Assembly (NCBI RefSeq): GCF_015319355.1
Contig: NZ_JADILU010000002.1
Coordinates: 310,001-374,000, forward strand
Direction: 5' to 3'
DNA length: 64,000 bases
Source: Psychroserpens luteus
GTDB lineage: Bacteria > Bacteroidota > Bacteroidia > Flavobacteriales > Flavobacteriaceae
Shown here: positions 45,646 through 53,375 of the stretch, one piece after another
How positions within the stretch are numbered: the stretch's first letter is position 1
How the letters are laid out: every line of letters starts with the position of its first letter
The notes under the pieces: generated by a model
Database searches by the model: none
The model's input: only the letters and a program-made list of their open reading frames with translations
What the model was told of the DNA's origin: nothing
Position numbers and translations under genes: made by a program

Positions 45646-46500
45646 TTATAATTTCATAACTAACTTCTTATAAGCTACTTTTTTAGGAATAATATCTAAT
45701 TTAAGTAGTTTATCTTGTATTGTATTAATTGTAGTTTCATCAATAACCTCTTGAGACCATTCTGTTAATGATAACCATTCTTGAACATCTTCTAACTTTT
45801 GATCATATCTGTTAGCAATGGTTTTATCAATGCTTGGAATGAGTTTAAATTCTTCTGTAGTATTATTAACAATATTTAAAATCGTTTTTACGTCTTCTAA
45901 ATTTGATTCTAAAAATTCTTCTCTCACAGCAATAACGAAACAAGGCCATGGAGTAGGACAGTTGCTAATTCTTCTAAAAACACCATCATCAACGATTGGT
46001 TTTGTTGTGAATTTTTCCCACATAAAATAATCTGCATCTCCATTAGATAACCCCTCTACTGCACCATCAAGATTTTTAATAACCTCAAAGTTCAAGTCTT
46101 TTTCTAAATTCCATTTATGGTTTTCGGCATTTATGTAAGCCATCAAGTGAGAACCTGAACCATATCTGCTTATGGCAGCTCTTGTACCTTTTAAGTCGTC
46201 AACGGTTTTGAATTGAGAATCATGAGCCACATGAATTCCCCAAATTAATGGAGATTGCACAAAAGTTTGTACAATTTTGGTTGGGTTCCCATCAATAATA
46301 TCCTTGATGACACCTTCAGTAAGAATAACTGCCATATCAATTTCGCCTTCGCGAAGTGCTTTATTCATAGCTCCTGTTCCTCCAAAATAATCTTTCCAAC
46401 GCAGATTAATACCTTCGTCTTTGTACTCACCATTTTTTAGAGTAAGATACCATGCAAGATTAAAATGCTCTGGAACGCCTCCTATATTTATTTTTTTCAA
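45646..46500 (-). CDS. Leaderless periplasmic-binding-protein-fold protein (NMT1/THI5-like)
   Basis: This 284-residue protein has an SBP type 2 fold: 'HFNLAWYLTLKNGEYKDEG', 'GTGAMNKALREGEIDMAVIL', 'KTVDDLKGTRAAISRYGSGS' and 'NCPTPWPCFVIAVREEF'. It starts directly MKKINIGGVPEHF with no signal peptide or lipobox, and no ABC permease or ATPase is nearby. It therefore probably acts in the cytoplasm, as an enzyme or sensor like THI5 or MqnA/D relatives, rather than as a transporter subunit. It is 24 bases downstream of a nucleoside phosphorylase. Confidence 0.75.
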   Translation of the reverse strand: MKKINIGGVPEHFNLAWYLTLKNGEYKDEGINLRWKDYFGGTGAMNKALREGEIDMAVILTEGVIKDIIDGNPTKIVQTFVQSPLIWGIHVAHDSQFKTVDDLKGTRAAISRYGSGSHLMAYINAENHKWNLEKDLNFEVIKNLDGAVEGLSNGDADYFMWEKFTTKPIVDDGVFRRISNCPTPWPCFVIAVREEFLESNLEDVKTILNIVNNTTEEFKLIPSIDKTIANRYDQKLEDVQEWLSLTEWSQEVIDETTINTIQDKLLKLDIIPKKVAYKKLVMKL

Positions 46501-46524
46501 TGTTTTTGTCTTAAAATTTTAATC

Positions 46525-47394
46525 TTACTCTACTATTTTGTCTAAGGTATATTTAATGAGTTGTTCAACAACCTCTTTTGGATCTTCACTAAATTCACCA
46601 GTTGCTCTATTTGCAATTATAGCATTCATTGAGAGTGAGTTATGACCTAGTAAATTAGAAAGCCCATAAATTCCAGCAGTTTCCATTTCTAGATTGGTAA
46701 TTGTTTTTCCGTCGTAATTAAAATTAGCAAGTTTATCATTTAACTCATTATCCTGAATTGCTAATCGTAATATGCGTCCTTGTGGACCATAAAAACCAAC
46801 ATTAGTAGCTGTAAAACCAGTGAATGTTTTTTCACTAGATAGTTTTTTTAATAAACGATCACTACATTTTACAACATAAGGATCAGATTTTTTATCAAAC
46901 CAATTGGTTTGTGCTTTCAATGCTTCTGAAATTTTAAAATACTGCACATGCTCGCTATCATAAAAATGTAGCAAACTATCAAAACCTACAGCATATTCAC
47001 TAATTACGATAGAATCAATAGGGATGTCCTTCTGGATAGAGCCAGACGTACCAATTCTAATAATATCTAGCGAAGTTAACTCAGGTTTTATTTCCCTTTT
47101 GTCTAAATCGATATTGACTAGTGCATCCAATTCATTGAATACAATATCAATATTATCTGTCCCAATACCAGTCGAAATTACAATGATTTTTTTTCCTTTA
47201 TAAGTTCCTGTTTGTGTATGAAATTCTCGCTTACGTGTTGTGAAATCTACACTGTCAAAATGTTTTGTGACACTAGATACACGATCTGGATCACCTACAG
47301 TAATAATTGTAGTTGCCAAATGTTCTGGACGTATATTTAAGTGATAAACACTTCCGTCAGGATTTAAGATTAATTCAGATGCTTTAATTGGCAT
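46525..47394 (-). CDS. Nucleoside phosphorylase (uridine phosphorylase family)
   Basis: This 289-residue phosphorylase has the phosphate-binding entry 'TIITVGDPDRVSSVTKHF' and 'VISTGIGTDNIDIVF', the base/ribose region 'RIGTSGSIQKDIPIDSIV', and EMETAGIYGLSNLLGHNS for the ribose hydroxyls. It releases a base and ribose-1-phosphate from nucleosides; specificity is not evident. It overlaps the upstream DUF1835 gene by 11 bases, implying coupling. Confidence 0.9.
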   Translation of the reverse strand: MPIKASELILNPDGSVYHLNIRPEHLATTIITVGDPDRVSSVTKHFDSVDFTTRKREFHTQTGTYKGKKIIVISTGIGTDNIDIVFNELDALVNIDLDKREIKPELTSLDIIRIGTSGSIQKDIPIDSIVISEYAVGFDSLLHFYDSEHVQYFKISEALKAQTNWFDKKSDPYVVKCSDRLLKKLSSEKTFTGFTATNVGFYGPQGRILRLAIQDNELNDKLANFNYDGKTITNLEMETAGIYGLSNLLGHNSLSMNAIIANRATGEFSEDPKEVVEQLIKYTLDKIVE

Positions 47395-48331
47395 TTGCTA
47401 TTGTTTTAATGAGTTTATTTTGTTGTTTATCAAATTTAAAATCCAATGCTCGTACACCTCCATATTGGATGGTATTATTCATTTCGACTTGATAATTATG
47501 TTGATGTTCAAGAGCTAAATGCCCTTTTCTATTTAATATTAATGAGTTTTCTGTTTCAGTAAAAAACAAAGATAATAGATCTATAATACGAGCTAACTGT
47601 AAGTCGCCATAACCGTAATAACCTTGATAGTGAAGTGTGTATCCTACAAGGTGGTGTCTGGAAGTAATGGTGTTTTCTTTAACGAGTTTTAAGATGTTGT
47701 ACTCTAAAGTACTAATTCCACTTCGTACATCTGGAAAACGTTTAATATGAGCCTTCAAGCAAATTCCCATATATTCAAATGAAGACGTTCTAGTTATAAG
47801 AGGTTTGAGTAAATTATGATCATTTCCGCAGTAAATTGTCCAAACTTTTTTTGCTAATGCAATATCATCAACGTTAAGTTTTACTTTGTTGTCGTAATGA
47901 GTTTGTAATTGTTGTGGATTTAATTCTCCTAAAGCTTTTAGGCCTTTTTCTCCTTCAACGCGACCACTACAAACCAAATACAATGGTAAATAGATTCCTT
48001 TTTGCTCTAATAAACTTATAACTGCTACCATATTAATGTGACAGAATAAATCGTATTCAAACCATAAAACGATCTCTGTAAAATTTGAAATGTCGTCTAA
48101 TTTTTGAAGACCACTAATGAGGTCTTTCTTGCTTAAAGTGAGATCATAAAACGATTTAAAAAAGGCTTGTCTAATCTTTATAAATGCAGGAGAAGCAACT
48201 TCTTCAACAGTAGGTCCAACACAAAGTGTTTCTTCCCAAGTGATGATGTTTTCTTTTTTAGAAATATCTAATTTTAGTAGATAATCGGTTAAAGCACTAC
48301 CGTTTGTGATATGTAACGTTGTATCAATCAT
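47384..48331 (-). CDS. DUF1835 domain-containing protein
   Basis: This 315-residue protein's N-terminal DUF1835 region 'LHITNGSALTDYLLKLDIS' and 'IITWEETLCVGP' leads into 'EIVLWFEYDLFCHINMVAVI'. The C-terminal 100 residues resemble the DUF3658-type tail with a winged-helix-like stretch ('ISTLEYNILKLVKENTI'). The function is unknown. It overlaps the SUI1 factor (4 bases) and the phosphorylase (11 bases), placing it in the middle of an operon. Confidence 0.85.
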   Translation of the reverse strand: MIDTTLHITNGSALTDYLLKLDISKKENIITWEETLCVGPTVEEVASPAFIKIRQAFFKSFYDLTLSKKDLISGLQKLDDISNFTEIVLWFEYDLFCHINMVAVISLLEQKGIYLPLYLVCSGRVEGEKGLKALGELNPQQLQTHYDNKVKLNVDDIALAKKVWTIYCGNDHNLLKPLITRTSSFEYMGICLKAHIKRFPDVRSGISTLEYNILKLVKENTITSRHHLVGYTLHYQGYYGYGDLQLARIIDLLSLFFTETENSLILNRKGHLALEHQHNYQVEMNNTIQYGGVRALDFKFDKQQNKLIKTIANAN

Positions 48332-48660
48332 CCACCAACACGTTTTACATTAAAGCCTTTATCTTTTAAAATTTGCATGATTTTATCTCTATAATCACCT
48401 TGAATAATAATCTTGTCATCTTTAAAACTGCCACCAACACTTAATGTTTGTTTTAGTTCTTTGGCTAGTTTTTTAAAATCTTCAATTGCTCCAGTATAAC
48501 CTTCAAGAATAGTGATAGGTTTCCCTTTTCGCTTTTCGTATTTGCAAATTATAGGGTCGTCTTGTAACCAAATACCTTTCTCTTTCGGAGTTTTTTCTTC
48601 GGAAACATCTGCCTCAACATGTTCTGGGAAGAGATTTTTTAATTGGTCTTGTAAATCCAT
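48328..48660 (-). CDS. Translation initiation factor, SUI1/YciH-like
   Basis: This 110-residue protein has the SUI1 fold: 'YEKRKGKPITILEGYTGAIE', 'VGGSFKDDKIIIQGDYRDKI', then MQILKDKGFNVKRVGG at the end. Bacterial YciH-type proteins are eIF1-like and affect start-site fidelity, especially under stress. It is the first gene of the run leading to the PBP2-like protein. Confidence 0.92.
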   Translation of the reverse strand: MDLQDQLKNLFPEHVEADVSEEKTPKEKGIWLQDDPIICKYEKRKGKPITILEGYTGAIEDFKKLAKELKQTLSVGGSFKDDKIIIQGDYRDKIMQILKDKGFNVKRVGG

Positions 48661-48745
48661 CTTATTAGTATTTAGTAAAAAGTAAGAATCGTAAAATATA
48701 TGATTCTTATGTTATTTTAGAATAAAGCTATTTTACACTTTTTTA

Positions 48746-49693
48746 CTACTTCTTAAGTCCAAGTTCAATTAAACGTTCATTTAAAAACTCACCAGCAGTA
48801 ATATTATCAAACTGCTTAGGGTTATCTTCATCAATACAACTTTCTAAAACGTCTAATTTCATTTCGCTTATTGGATGCATAAAAAACGGAATTGAGTAAC
48901 GTGACGTTCCCCAAAGTTCTCTTGGCGGATTTACAACTCTATGAATTGTAGATTTCAATTTGTTATTGGTATGTCTTGATAACATATCACCAACATTAAT
49001 CATCAATTCATCAGGTTCTGCCATGGCATCAATCCATTCTCCTGCGTTGTTCTGTACTTGTAAACCACGTCCTTGAGCTCCCATTAACAATGTGATTAAA
49101 TTAATATCACCATGAGCAGCTGCACGAACAGCATTTTCTGGTTCTTCTAAAATAGGAGGATAGTGGATAGGTCTTAAAATAGAATTCCCATTATGGATAT
49201 AATTATCAAAATACGTCTCTTCTAAATTTAAATATAAAGCTAATGCTCTCAACACGTACTTCGCTGTTTTCTCTAGCATTTGGTATGTTTCCTTACCAAT
49301 CTTATTAAATTGTGCTAGTTCATTTACTGTTACATTTTCAGGATATTCCTTAGCACGTTCTGGATCGTCTTCTACATATTGTCCAAAATGCCAGAATTCT
49401 TTTAAATCGCCTTCTTTTTTACCTTTTGCGCTTTCTTTTCCGAAGGAAATATAACCACGTTGCCCACCAATACCTTCAATTTCATAACTACGTTTCGTTT
49501 CGACAGGTAGGTCAAAAAAGTTCTTAACTTCACTATATAAATTATCAACGAGTTGATCGTCTAAAAAATGACCTTTCAATGCTACGAAACCAATTTCTTC
49601 GTATGCTTTACCAATTTCATCAATAAATTTTTGCTTTCTATTTGCATCTTCAGAAAGAAAATCCTGAAGGTTTACACTTGGTATTCTATTCAT
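48746..49693 (-). CDS. Isopenicillin N synthase-like Fe(II) dioxygenase
   Basis: This 315-residue oxygenase has a double-stranded beta-helix. The metal ligands lie in AHGDINLITLLMG (HxD) and 'LKSTIHRVVNPP' (second His). The 2-oxoglutarate/Arg motif is 'RYSIPFFMHP'. The N-terminal DIOX_N domain begins IPSVNLQDFLSEDANRKQKF. It may hydroxylate a small molecule. It is 85 bases upstream of the SUI1 gene, same strand, probably transcribed with it. Confidence 0.9.
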   Translation of the reverse strand: MNRIPSVNLQDFLSEDANRKQKFIDEIGKAYEEIGFVALKGHFLDDQLVDNLYSEVKNFFDLPVETKRSYEIEGIGGQRGYISFGKESAKGKKEGDLKEFWHFGQYVEDDPERAKEYPENVTVNELAQFNKIGKETYQMLEKTAKYVLRALALYLNLEETYFDNYIHNGNSILRPIHYPPILEEPENAVRAAAHGDINLITLLMGAQGRGLQVQNNAGEWIDAMAEPDELMINVGDMLSRHTNNKLKSTIHRVVNPPRELWGTSRYSIPFFMHPISEMKLDVLESCIDEDNPKQFDNITAGEFLNERLIELGLKK

Positions 49694-49813
49694 TGTATCC
49701 TGTATTTATTTACACTTCGATAAAACAAAAATAGCGAAAATAGTCCTAAAATCACAGATTTGAGTTCCACTTAAAAAAAACACACTTAGCCTTTATAAAA
49801 CTCAATTTTTATT

Positions 49814-49821
49814 TACATTTG
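49814..49821 (+). promoter_or_regulatory. Candidate -7 element for the E1 gene
   Basis: TACATTTG matches the Bacteroidota consensus TAnnTTTG and lies 25 bases before the E1 start codon. No clear -33 element is visible. Confidence 0.4.
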
Positions 49822-49846
49822 ATTTACTAATGTAATAATTCAAATA

Positions 49847-51847
49847 ATGTTGACTTCAACCAAGAGTTTAATAGCCTACGATAAAAAAAATCTAGACGAT
49901 AAAACTTTAATTAGCCTTTATAAAAACATGCTTAAACCTCGCATGATAGAAGAGAAAATGCTCATTCTATTACGTCAAGGTAAAATTTCAAAATGGTTTT
50001 CTGGGATAGGCCAAGAAGCTATTTCTGTTGGTGTGACGATGGCAATGGAAAAAGAGGAGTATATCTTACCAATGCATAGAAATCTTGGTGTTTTTACGAC
50101 ACGTGAGATTCCGTTATATCGCTTATTTAGTCAATGGCAAGGAAAAGCCAATGGGTTTACAAAAGGTCGTGATCGTTCTTTTCACTTCGGAACACAGGAG
50201 TTTAATATCGTTGGAATGATTTCACATTTAGGTCCACAATTAGGAGTTGCAGATGGAATTGCTTTAGCGAGTTTATTAAAAAAGAAACAACAAGTAACTG
50301 CAGTTTTTACAGGAGAAGGAGGTACGAGTGAAGGTGATTTTCATGAAGCATTAAATGTCGCTTCTGTTTGGCAATTGCCTGTTTTATTCTGTATTGAGAA
50401 TAATGGCTACGGATTGTCAACACCAACCAGTGAACAATATAATTGTAAAGATTTAGCAGATAGAGCTAAAGGTTACGGTATGGAATCTTTTATTCTCGAC
50501 GGAAATAACATACTAGAAGTTTATGCCACAATTAAAAAATTGGCAGAAAGCATTCGTAAACGTCCACGCCCGATTTTAATTGAGTTCAAAACCTTTAGAA
50601 TGAGAGGTCATGAAGAGGCAAGTGGAACAAAATATGTGCCTAAAAAATTAATGGATGATTGGGCTAAAAAAGACCCAGTAGATAATTTTAAAGCTTATTT
50701 AATAGAACAGAATTTGCTTACTGAAAAAGATGACAAATCCTTTAGAGAAGCCATTCTTGATGAAATTAATGAGCATTTAAAGTTAGCTTATGACGAGGAT
50801 GATATTGTTCCTGATGTGGCAACAGAATTAAATGATATTTATAAACCGTTTCAATATAAAGAAGCGACACCAAGTACAAAAACAGAAGAATTACGATTAA
50901 TAGACGCTATTTCTCAAGGTTTAAAACAATCTATGGAAAAACATAATGATTTGGTCATTATGGGACAAGATGTTGCAGAATATGGAGGTGTTTTTAAAAT
51001 TACCGAAGGTTTTGTAGAAGCATTTGGAAAAGAACGTGTACGCAACACACCAATTTGTGAGTCTGCAATTGTAGAAGCAGCAATGGGATTATCAATTGCA
51101 GGTATTAAGTCTGTAGTTGAAATGCAGTTTGCAGATTTTGTAACTTCTGGATTTAATCCAGTGGTTAATTATTTAGCAAAATCTCATTATCGTTGGGATC
51201 AGCAAGCAGATGTTGTTTTAAGGATGCCATGTGGTGGAGGTATTGCAGCAGGACCATTTCATTCTCAAACTAATGAAGCTTGGTTTACAAAAACACCTGG
51301 TTTAAAAGTTGTATATCCAGCATTTCCTTATGATGCAAAAGGATTGTTAGCAACAGCGATAGAAGATCCAAATCCAGTCTTATTTTTTGAGCATAAAGCC
51401 TTGTATAGAACTATTCGTCAAGAGGTACCAGTAAATTATTTTACAATTCCTTTAGGAAAAGCAGCCTTGCTTAAAGAAGGAACAGATGTTACGATTATCA
51501 CTTATGGAGCAGGAGTACATTGGGCTTTAGAAACTCTAGAGAATAATCCAGATATCAATGCAGATCTTATAGATTTAAGAAGTTTACAACCGTTAGATAC
51601 TGAAGCTATTTACGCATCTGTTAAGAAAACAGGTAGAGCCATTATTTTACAAGAAGATTCTCTTTTTGGAGGTATTGCCAGTGATATTTCTTCACTAATA
51701 ATGGAGAATTGCTTTGAGCAATTAGATGCACCAGTAAAGCGTGTTGCTAGTATGGAAACTCCTATTCCTTTTATTGGGCAATTGGAGAAACAGTATATGG
51801 CTAAAGGTCGATTTGAAGAGGCTTTGAAAGAGGTTTTGGGGTATTAA
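49847..51847 (+). CDS. 2-oxoacid dehydrogenase E1, fused alpha and beta subunits
   Basis: This 666-residue protein is a thiamine-diphosphate enzyme with both E1 subunits in one chain. The alpha part (about 1-320) has 'GEGGTSEGDFHEALNVASVW' and 'IENNGYGLSTPTSEQ'. The beta part (about 345-666) has 'GQDVAEYGGVFKITEGFVEA' and the helical tetramer segments. It decarboxylates a branched-chain or related 2-oxoacid and passes the acyl group to an E2; no E2 or E3 is in the window. Confidence 0.94.
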   Translation: MLTSTKSLIAYDKKNLDDKTLISLYKNMLKPRMIEEKMLILLRQGKISKWFSGIGQEAISVGVTMAMEKEEYILPMHRNLGVFTTREIPLYRLFSQWQGKANGFTKGRDRSFHFGTQEFNIVGMISHLGPQLGVADGIALASLLKKKQQVTAVFTGEGGTSEGDFHEALNVASVWQLPVLFCIENNGYGLSTPTSEQYNCKDLADRAKGYGMESFILDGNNILEVYATIKKLAESIRKRPRPILIEFKTFRMRGHEEASGTKYVPKKLMDDWAKKDPVDNFKAYLIEQNLLTEKDDKSFREAILDEINEHLKLAYDEDDIVPDVATELNDIYKPFQYKEATPSTKTEELRLIDAISQGLKQSMEKHNDLVIMGQDVAEYGGVFKITEGFVEAFGKERVRNTPICESAIVEAAMGLSIAGIKSVVEMQFADFVTSGFNPVVNYLAKSHYRWDQQADVVLRMPCGGGIAAGPFHSQTNEAWFTKTPGLKVVYPAFPYDAKGLLATAIEDPNPVLFFEHKALYRTIRQEVPVNYFTIPLGKAALLKEGTDVTIITYGAGVHWALETLENNPDINADLIDLRSLQPLDTEAIYASVKKTGRAIILQEDSLFGGIASDISSLIMENCFEQLDAPVKRVASMETPIPFIGQLEKQYMAKGRFEEALKEVLGY

Positions 51848-51916
51848 AATTACTCTGATTTAAAGTCATGATTGCAGGATTAAGCTATATGCAAATCATA
51901 ATATTTTAAAAAGTTA

Positions 51917-52744
51917 ATGGATAAAAAGTTACAGAATTTAATAAAATATGGATTAGGTCAGAAAATGGCTAGTTATTTTATTGAGAAAGGTCTGTCTGTA
52001 ACAAGCATAAAAGGAAATTCTAAAAAAAATCTAATAGAAAAATTTGGACTTACAAAAATAGAAGCTGATGAAGCCAAAAATAAAATATCAAGACAACCAA
52101 TAGATAAAAAGGTAGTTAACGATTTGTTGCTTCATAATAATTTCACTTGCTGTTGTTGTTTAGGTAATAAAGGTAAGAGTTATGTAATTCATCATATTGA
52201 AGAATATGAAATAAGTCAGAATAATAATATAGAAAATCTAGCATTGATTTGTCCTGTATGCCATGATTTAGCACATAGTAAAAGAGCTTTAACACTAACA
52301 ATATCAAAAGAACAATTACTAAAAGCTAAAAGGACTTGGGAAGAGAGTTGTATAAATAAACGAGGAATAAAAGAAACATATCCATTAGATCAAACTTGGG
52401 AAGCTGAATTCGATTATTTTGATGATAATTTTATTTTAAAATACTCAATGGATTTAAGTGTTTGGCAAGAAAAAGGTAAGACTAAAGGATACTTTAATGT
52501 AATTTATTTGGATAGAGGTAATATCTGTTTGGCAGGAGAGTTTGAACACCAAACAGTTGAAATGGACGTTGACGTAAATATCAATTATTGGTTTATGAAT
52601 TGGAATATGAGAGTTTCAAAAAAAATGACTGAAAGAATTATATTAAATTATGGTTTTGGAGATCAAATAATTTGGATTTGTAAAAATGGTGTTGCTGATA
52701 TAATTCCATATAAGTTAGAATTTCGTTTAATAAAACAATCATAA
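51917..52744 (+). CDS. HNH endonuclease domain protein
   Basis: This 275-residue protein's N-terminal helices (about 5-60, 'LGQKMASYFIEKGLSVTSIK') look like a DNA- or protein-binding module. The HNH domain (about 75-120) has CCCCLG, 'YVIHHIEEYEISQNNNIENL' and CPVCHDLAHSKRAL: zinc-binding Cys pairs and catalytic His residues. The C-terminal 150 residues are beta-rich. It is downstream of the E1 gene; no methylase or other defence gene is adjacent. Confidence 0.8.
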   Translation: MDKKLQNLIKYGLGQKMASYFIEKGLSVTSIKGNSKKNLIEKFGLTKIEADEAKNKISRQPIDKKVVNDLLLHNNFTCCCCLGNKGKSYVIHHIEEYEISQNNNIENLALICPVCHDLAHSKRALTLTISKEQLLKAKRTWEESCINKRGIKETYPLDQTWEAEFDYFDDNFILKYSMDLSVWQEKGKTKGYFNVIYLDRGNICLAGEFEHQTVEMDVDVNINYWFMNWNMRVSKKMTERIILNYGFGDQIIWICKNGVADIIPYKLEFRLIKQS

Positions 52745-52784
52745 AGATGATGAGGATATGAAAAATAATGATTGCTAACTTAAA

Positions 52785-53102
52785 ATGAACCCAAATAAAA
52801 ACTCAAACAAATCCTTCCAATTTGCAATCATCACTATTGTGTGCTTTTTGATATTTATTGTGTTTCAGTTTCTTGCTGGGAGTGATAAAATTTCCGAAGA
52901 AACCTATACCTATGCAAGTAGCTTTTCTATTTCATTAGTTTTTGTGGCAGGAATTGCTGGCTTTATTTATAGCATGAAAGGGCTGAAGGAGCCAATTTCA
53001 GTAAAAAAAATAATTGGGTTGCTCGTCAATTCTATTTTAATTCTATTATTAGTCGGTATTATTGTTGCTAGTGTTAAGGATATTAGCAATTTGTTAGCCT
53101 AA
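52785..53102 (+). CDS. Small three-span membrane protein
   Basis: This 105-residue protein has membrane segments at about 12-28, 42-62 and 80-100 ('ITIVCFLIFIVFQFLAG', 'FSISLVFVAGIAGFIYSM', 'LLVNSILILLLVGIIVASV'). No family recognised. It overlaps the dipeptidase remnant on the opposite strand by 4 bases. Confidence 0.7.
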   Translation: MNPNKNSNKSFQFAIITIVCFLIFIVFQFLAGSDKISEETYTYASSFSISLVFVAGIAGFIYSMKGLKEPISVKKIIGLLVNSILILLLVGIIVASVKDISNLLA

Positions 53103-53311
53103 GATTGCATTTTTTTTGCCACAGCCTGAACTTCATCCAAAACTCTTAATAAATTGCCACTCCAGAGCTGTTCGATTTCTTTTCCAGTATAACTACGGTT
53201 TACCAATTCTAAAGTCACATTAAAAGTTTCTGAAGCATCACTCCAGCCTTCAACACCTCCACAACCATCAAAATCGCTACTAATTCTTACATGGGAATAT
53301 CCCATTTTTAA
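53099..53311 (-). pseudogene. Duplicated 3' fragment of a membrane dipeptidase gene
   Basis: The 68-residue open stretch ISSDFDGCGGVEGWSDASET and onward matches the C-terminus of the dipeptidase at 55589-56941 (ISSDFDGGGGVEGWSDASET, LWSGNLLRVLDEVQ) at about 85% identity. A GGGG to GCGG change and no signal peptide or N-terminal domain indicate a non-functional remnant. It sits upstream of the S9 peptidase, and the parent lies downstream of it. Confidence 0.9.
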
Positions 53312-53375
53312 ACATAGCTTTAGTTAAATCTCTAAAATGTATTAACTTACAGAGTTATAATCCAAAACCATATCA

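Noticed and set aside
46340-46360. CCTTCGCGAAG palindrome
   Set aside because: It lies within the coding sequence of the PBP2-like gene and its spelling follows the codons; no regulatory context.
45646-47394. Futalosine pathway (MqnB plus MqnA/D) interpretation of the phosphorylase and PBP2 genes
   Set aside because: The fold combination is suggestive, but I see no MqnA/D signature and no other mqn gene, and flavobacteria usually make menaquinone by the classical route.
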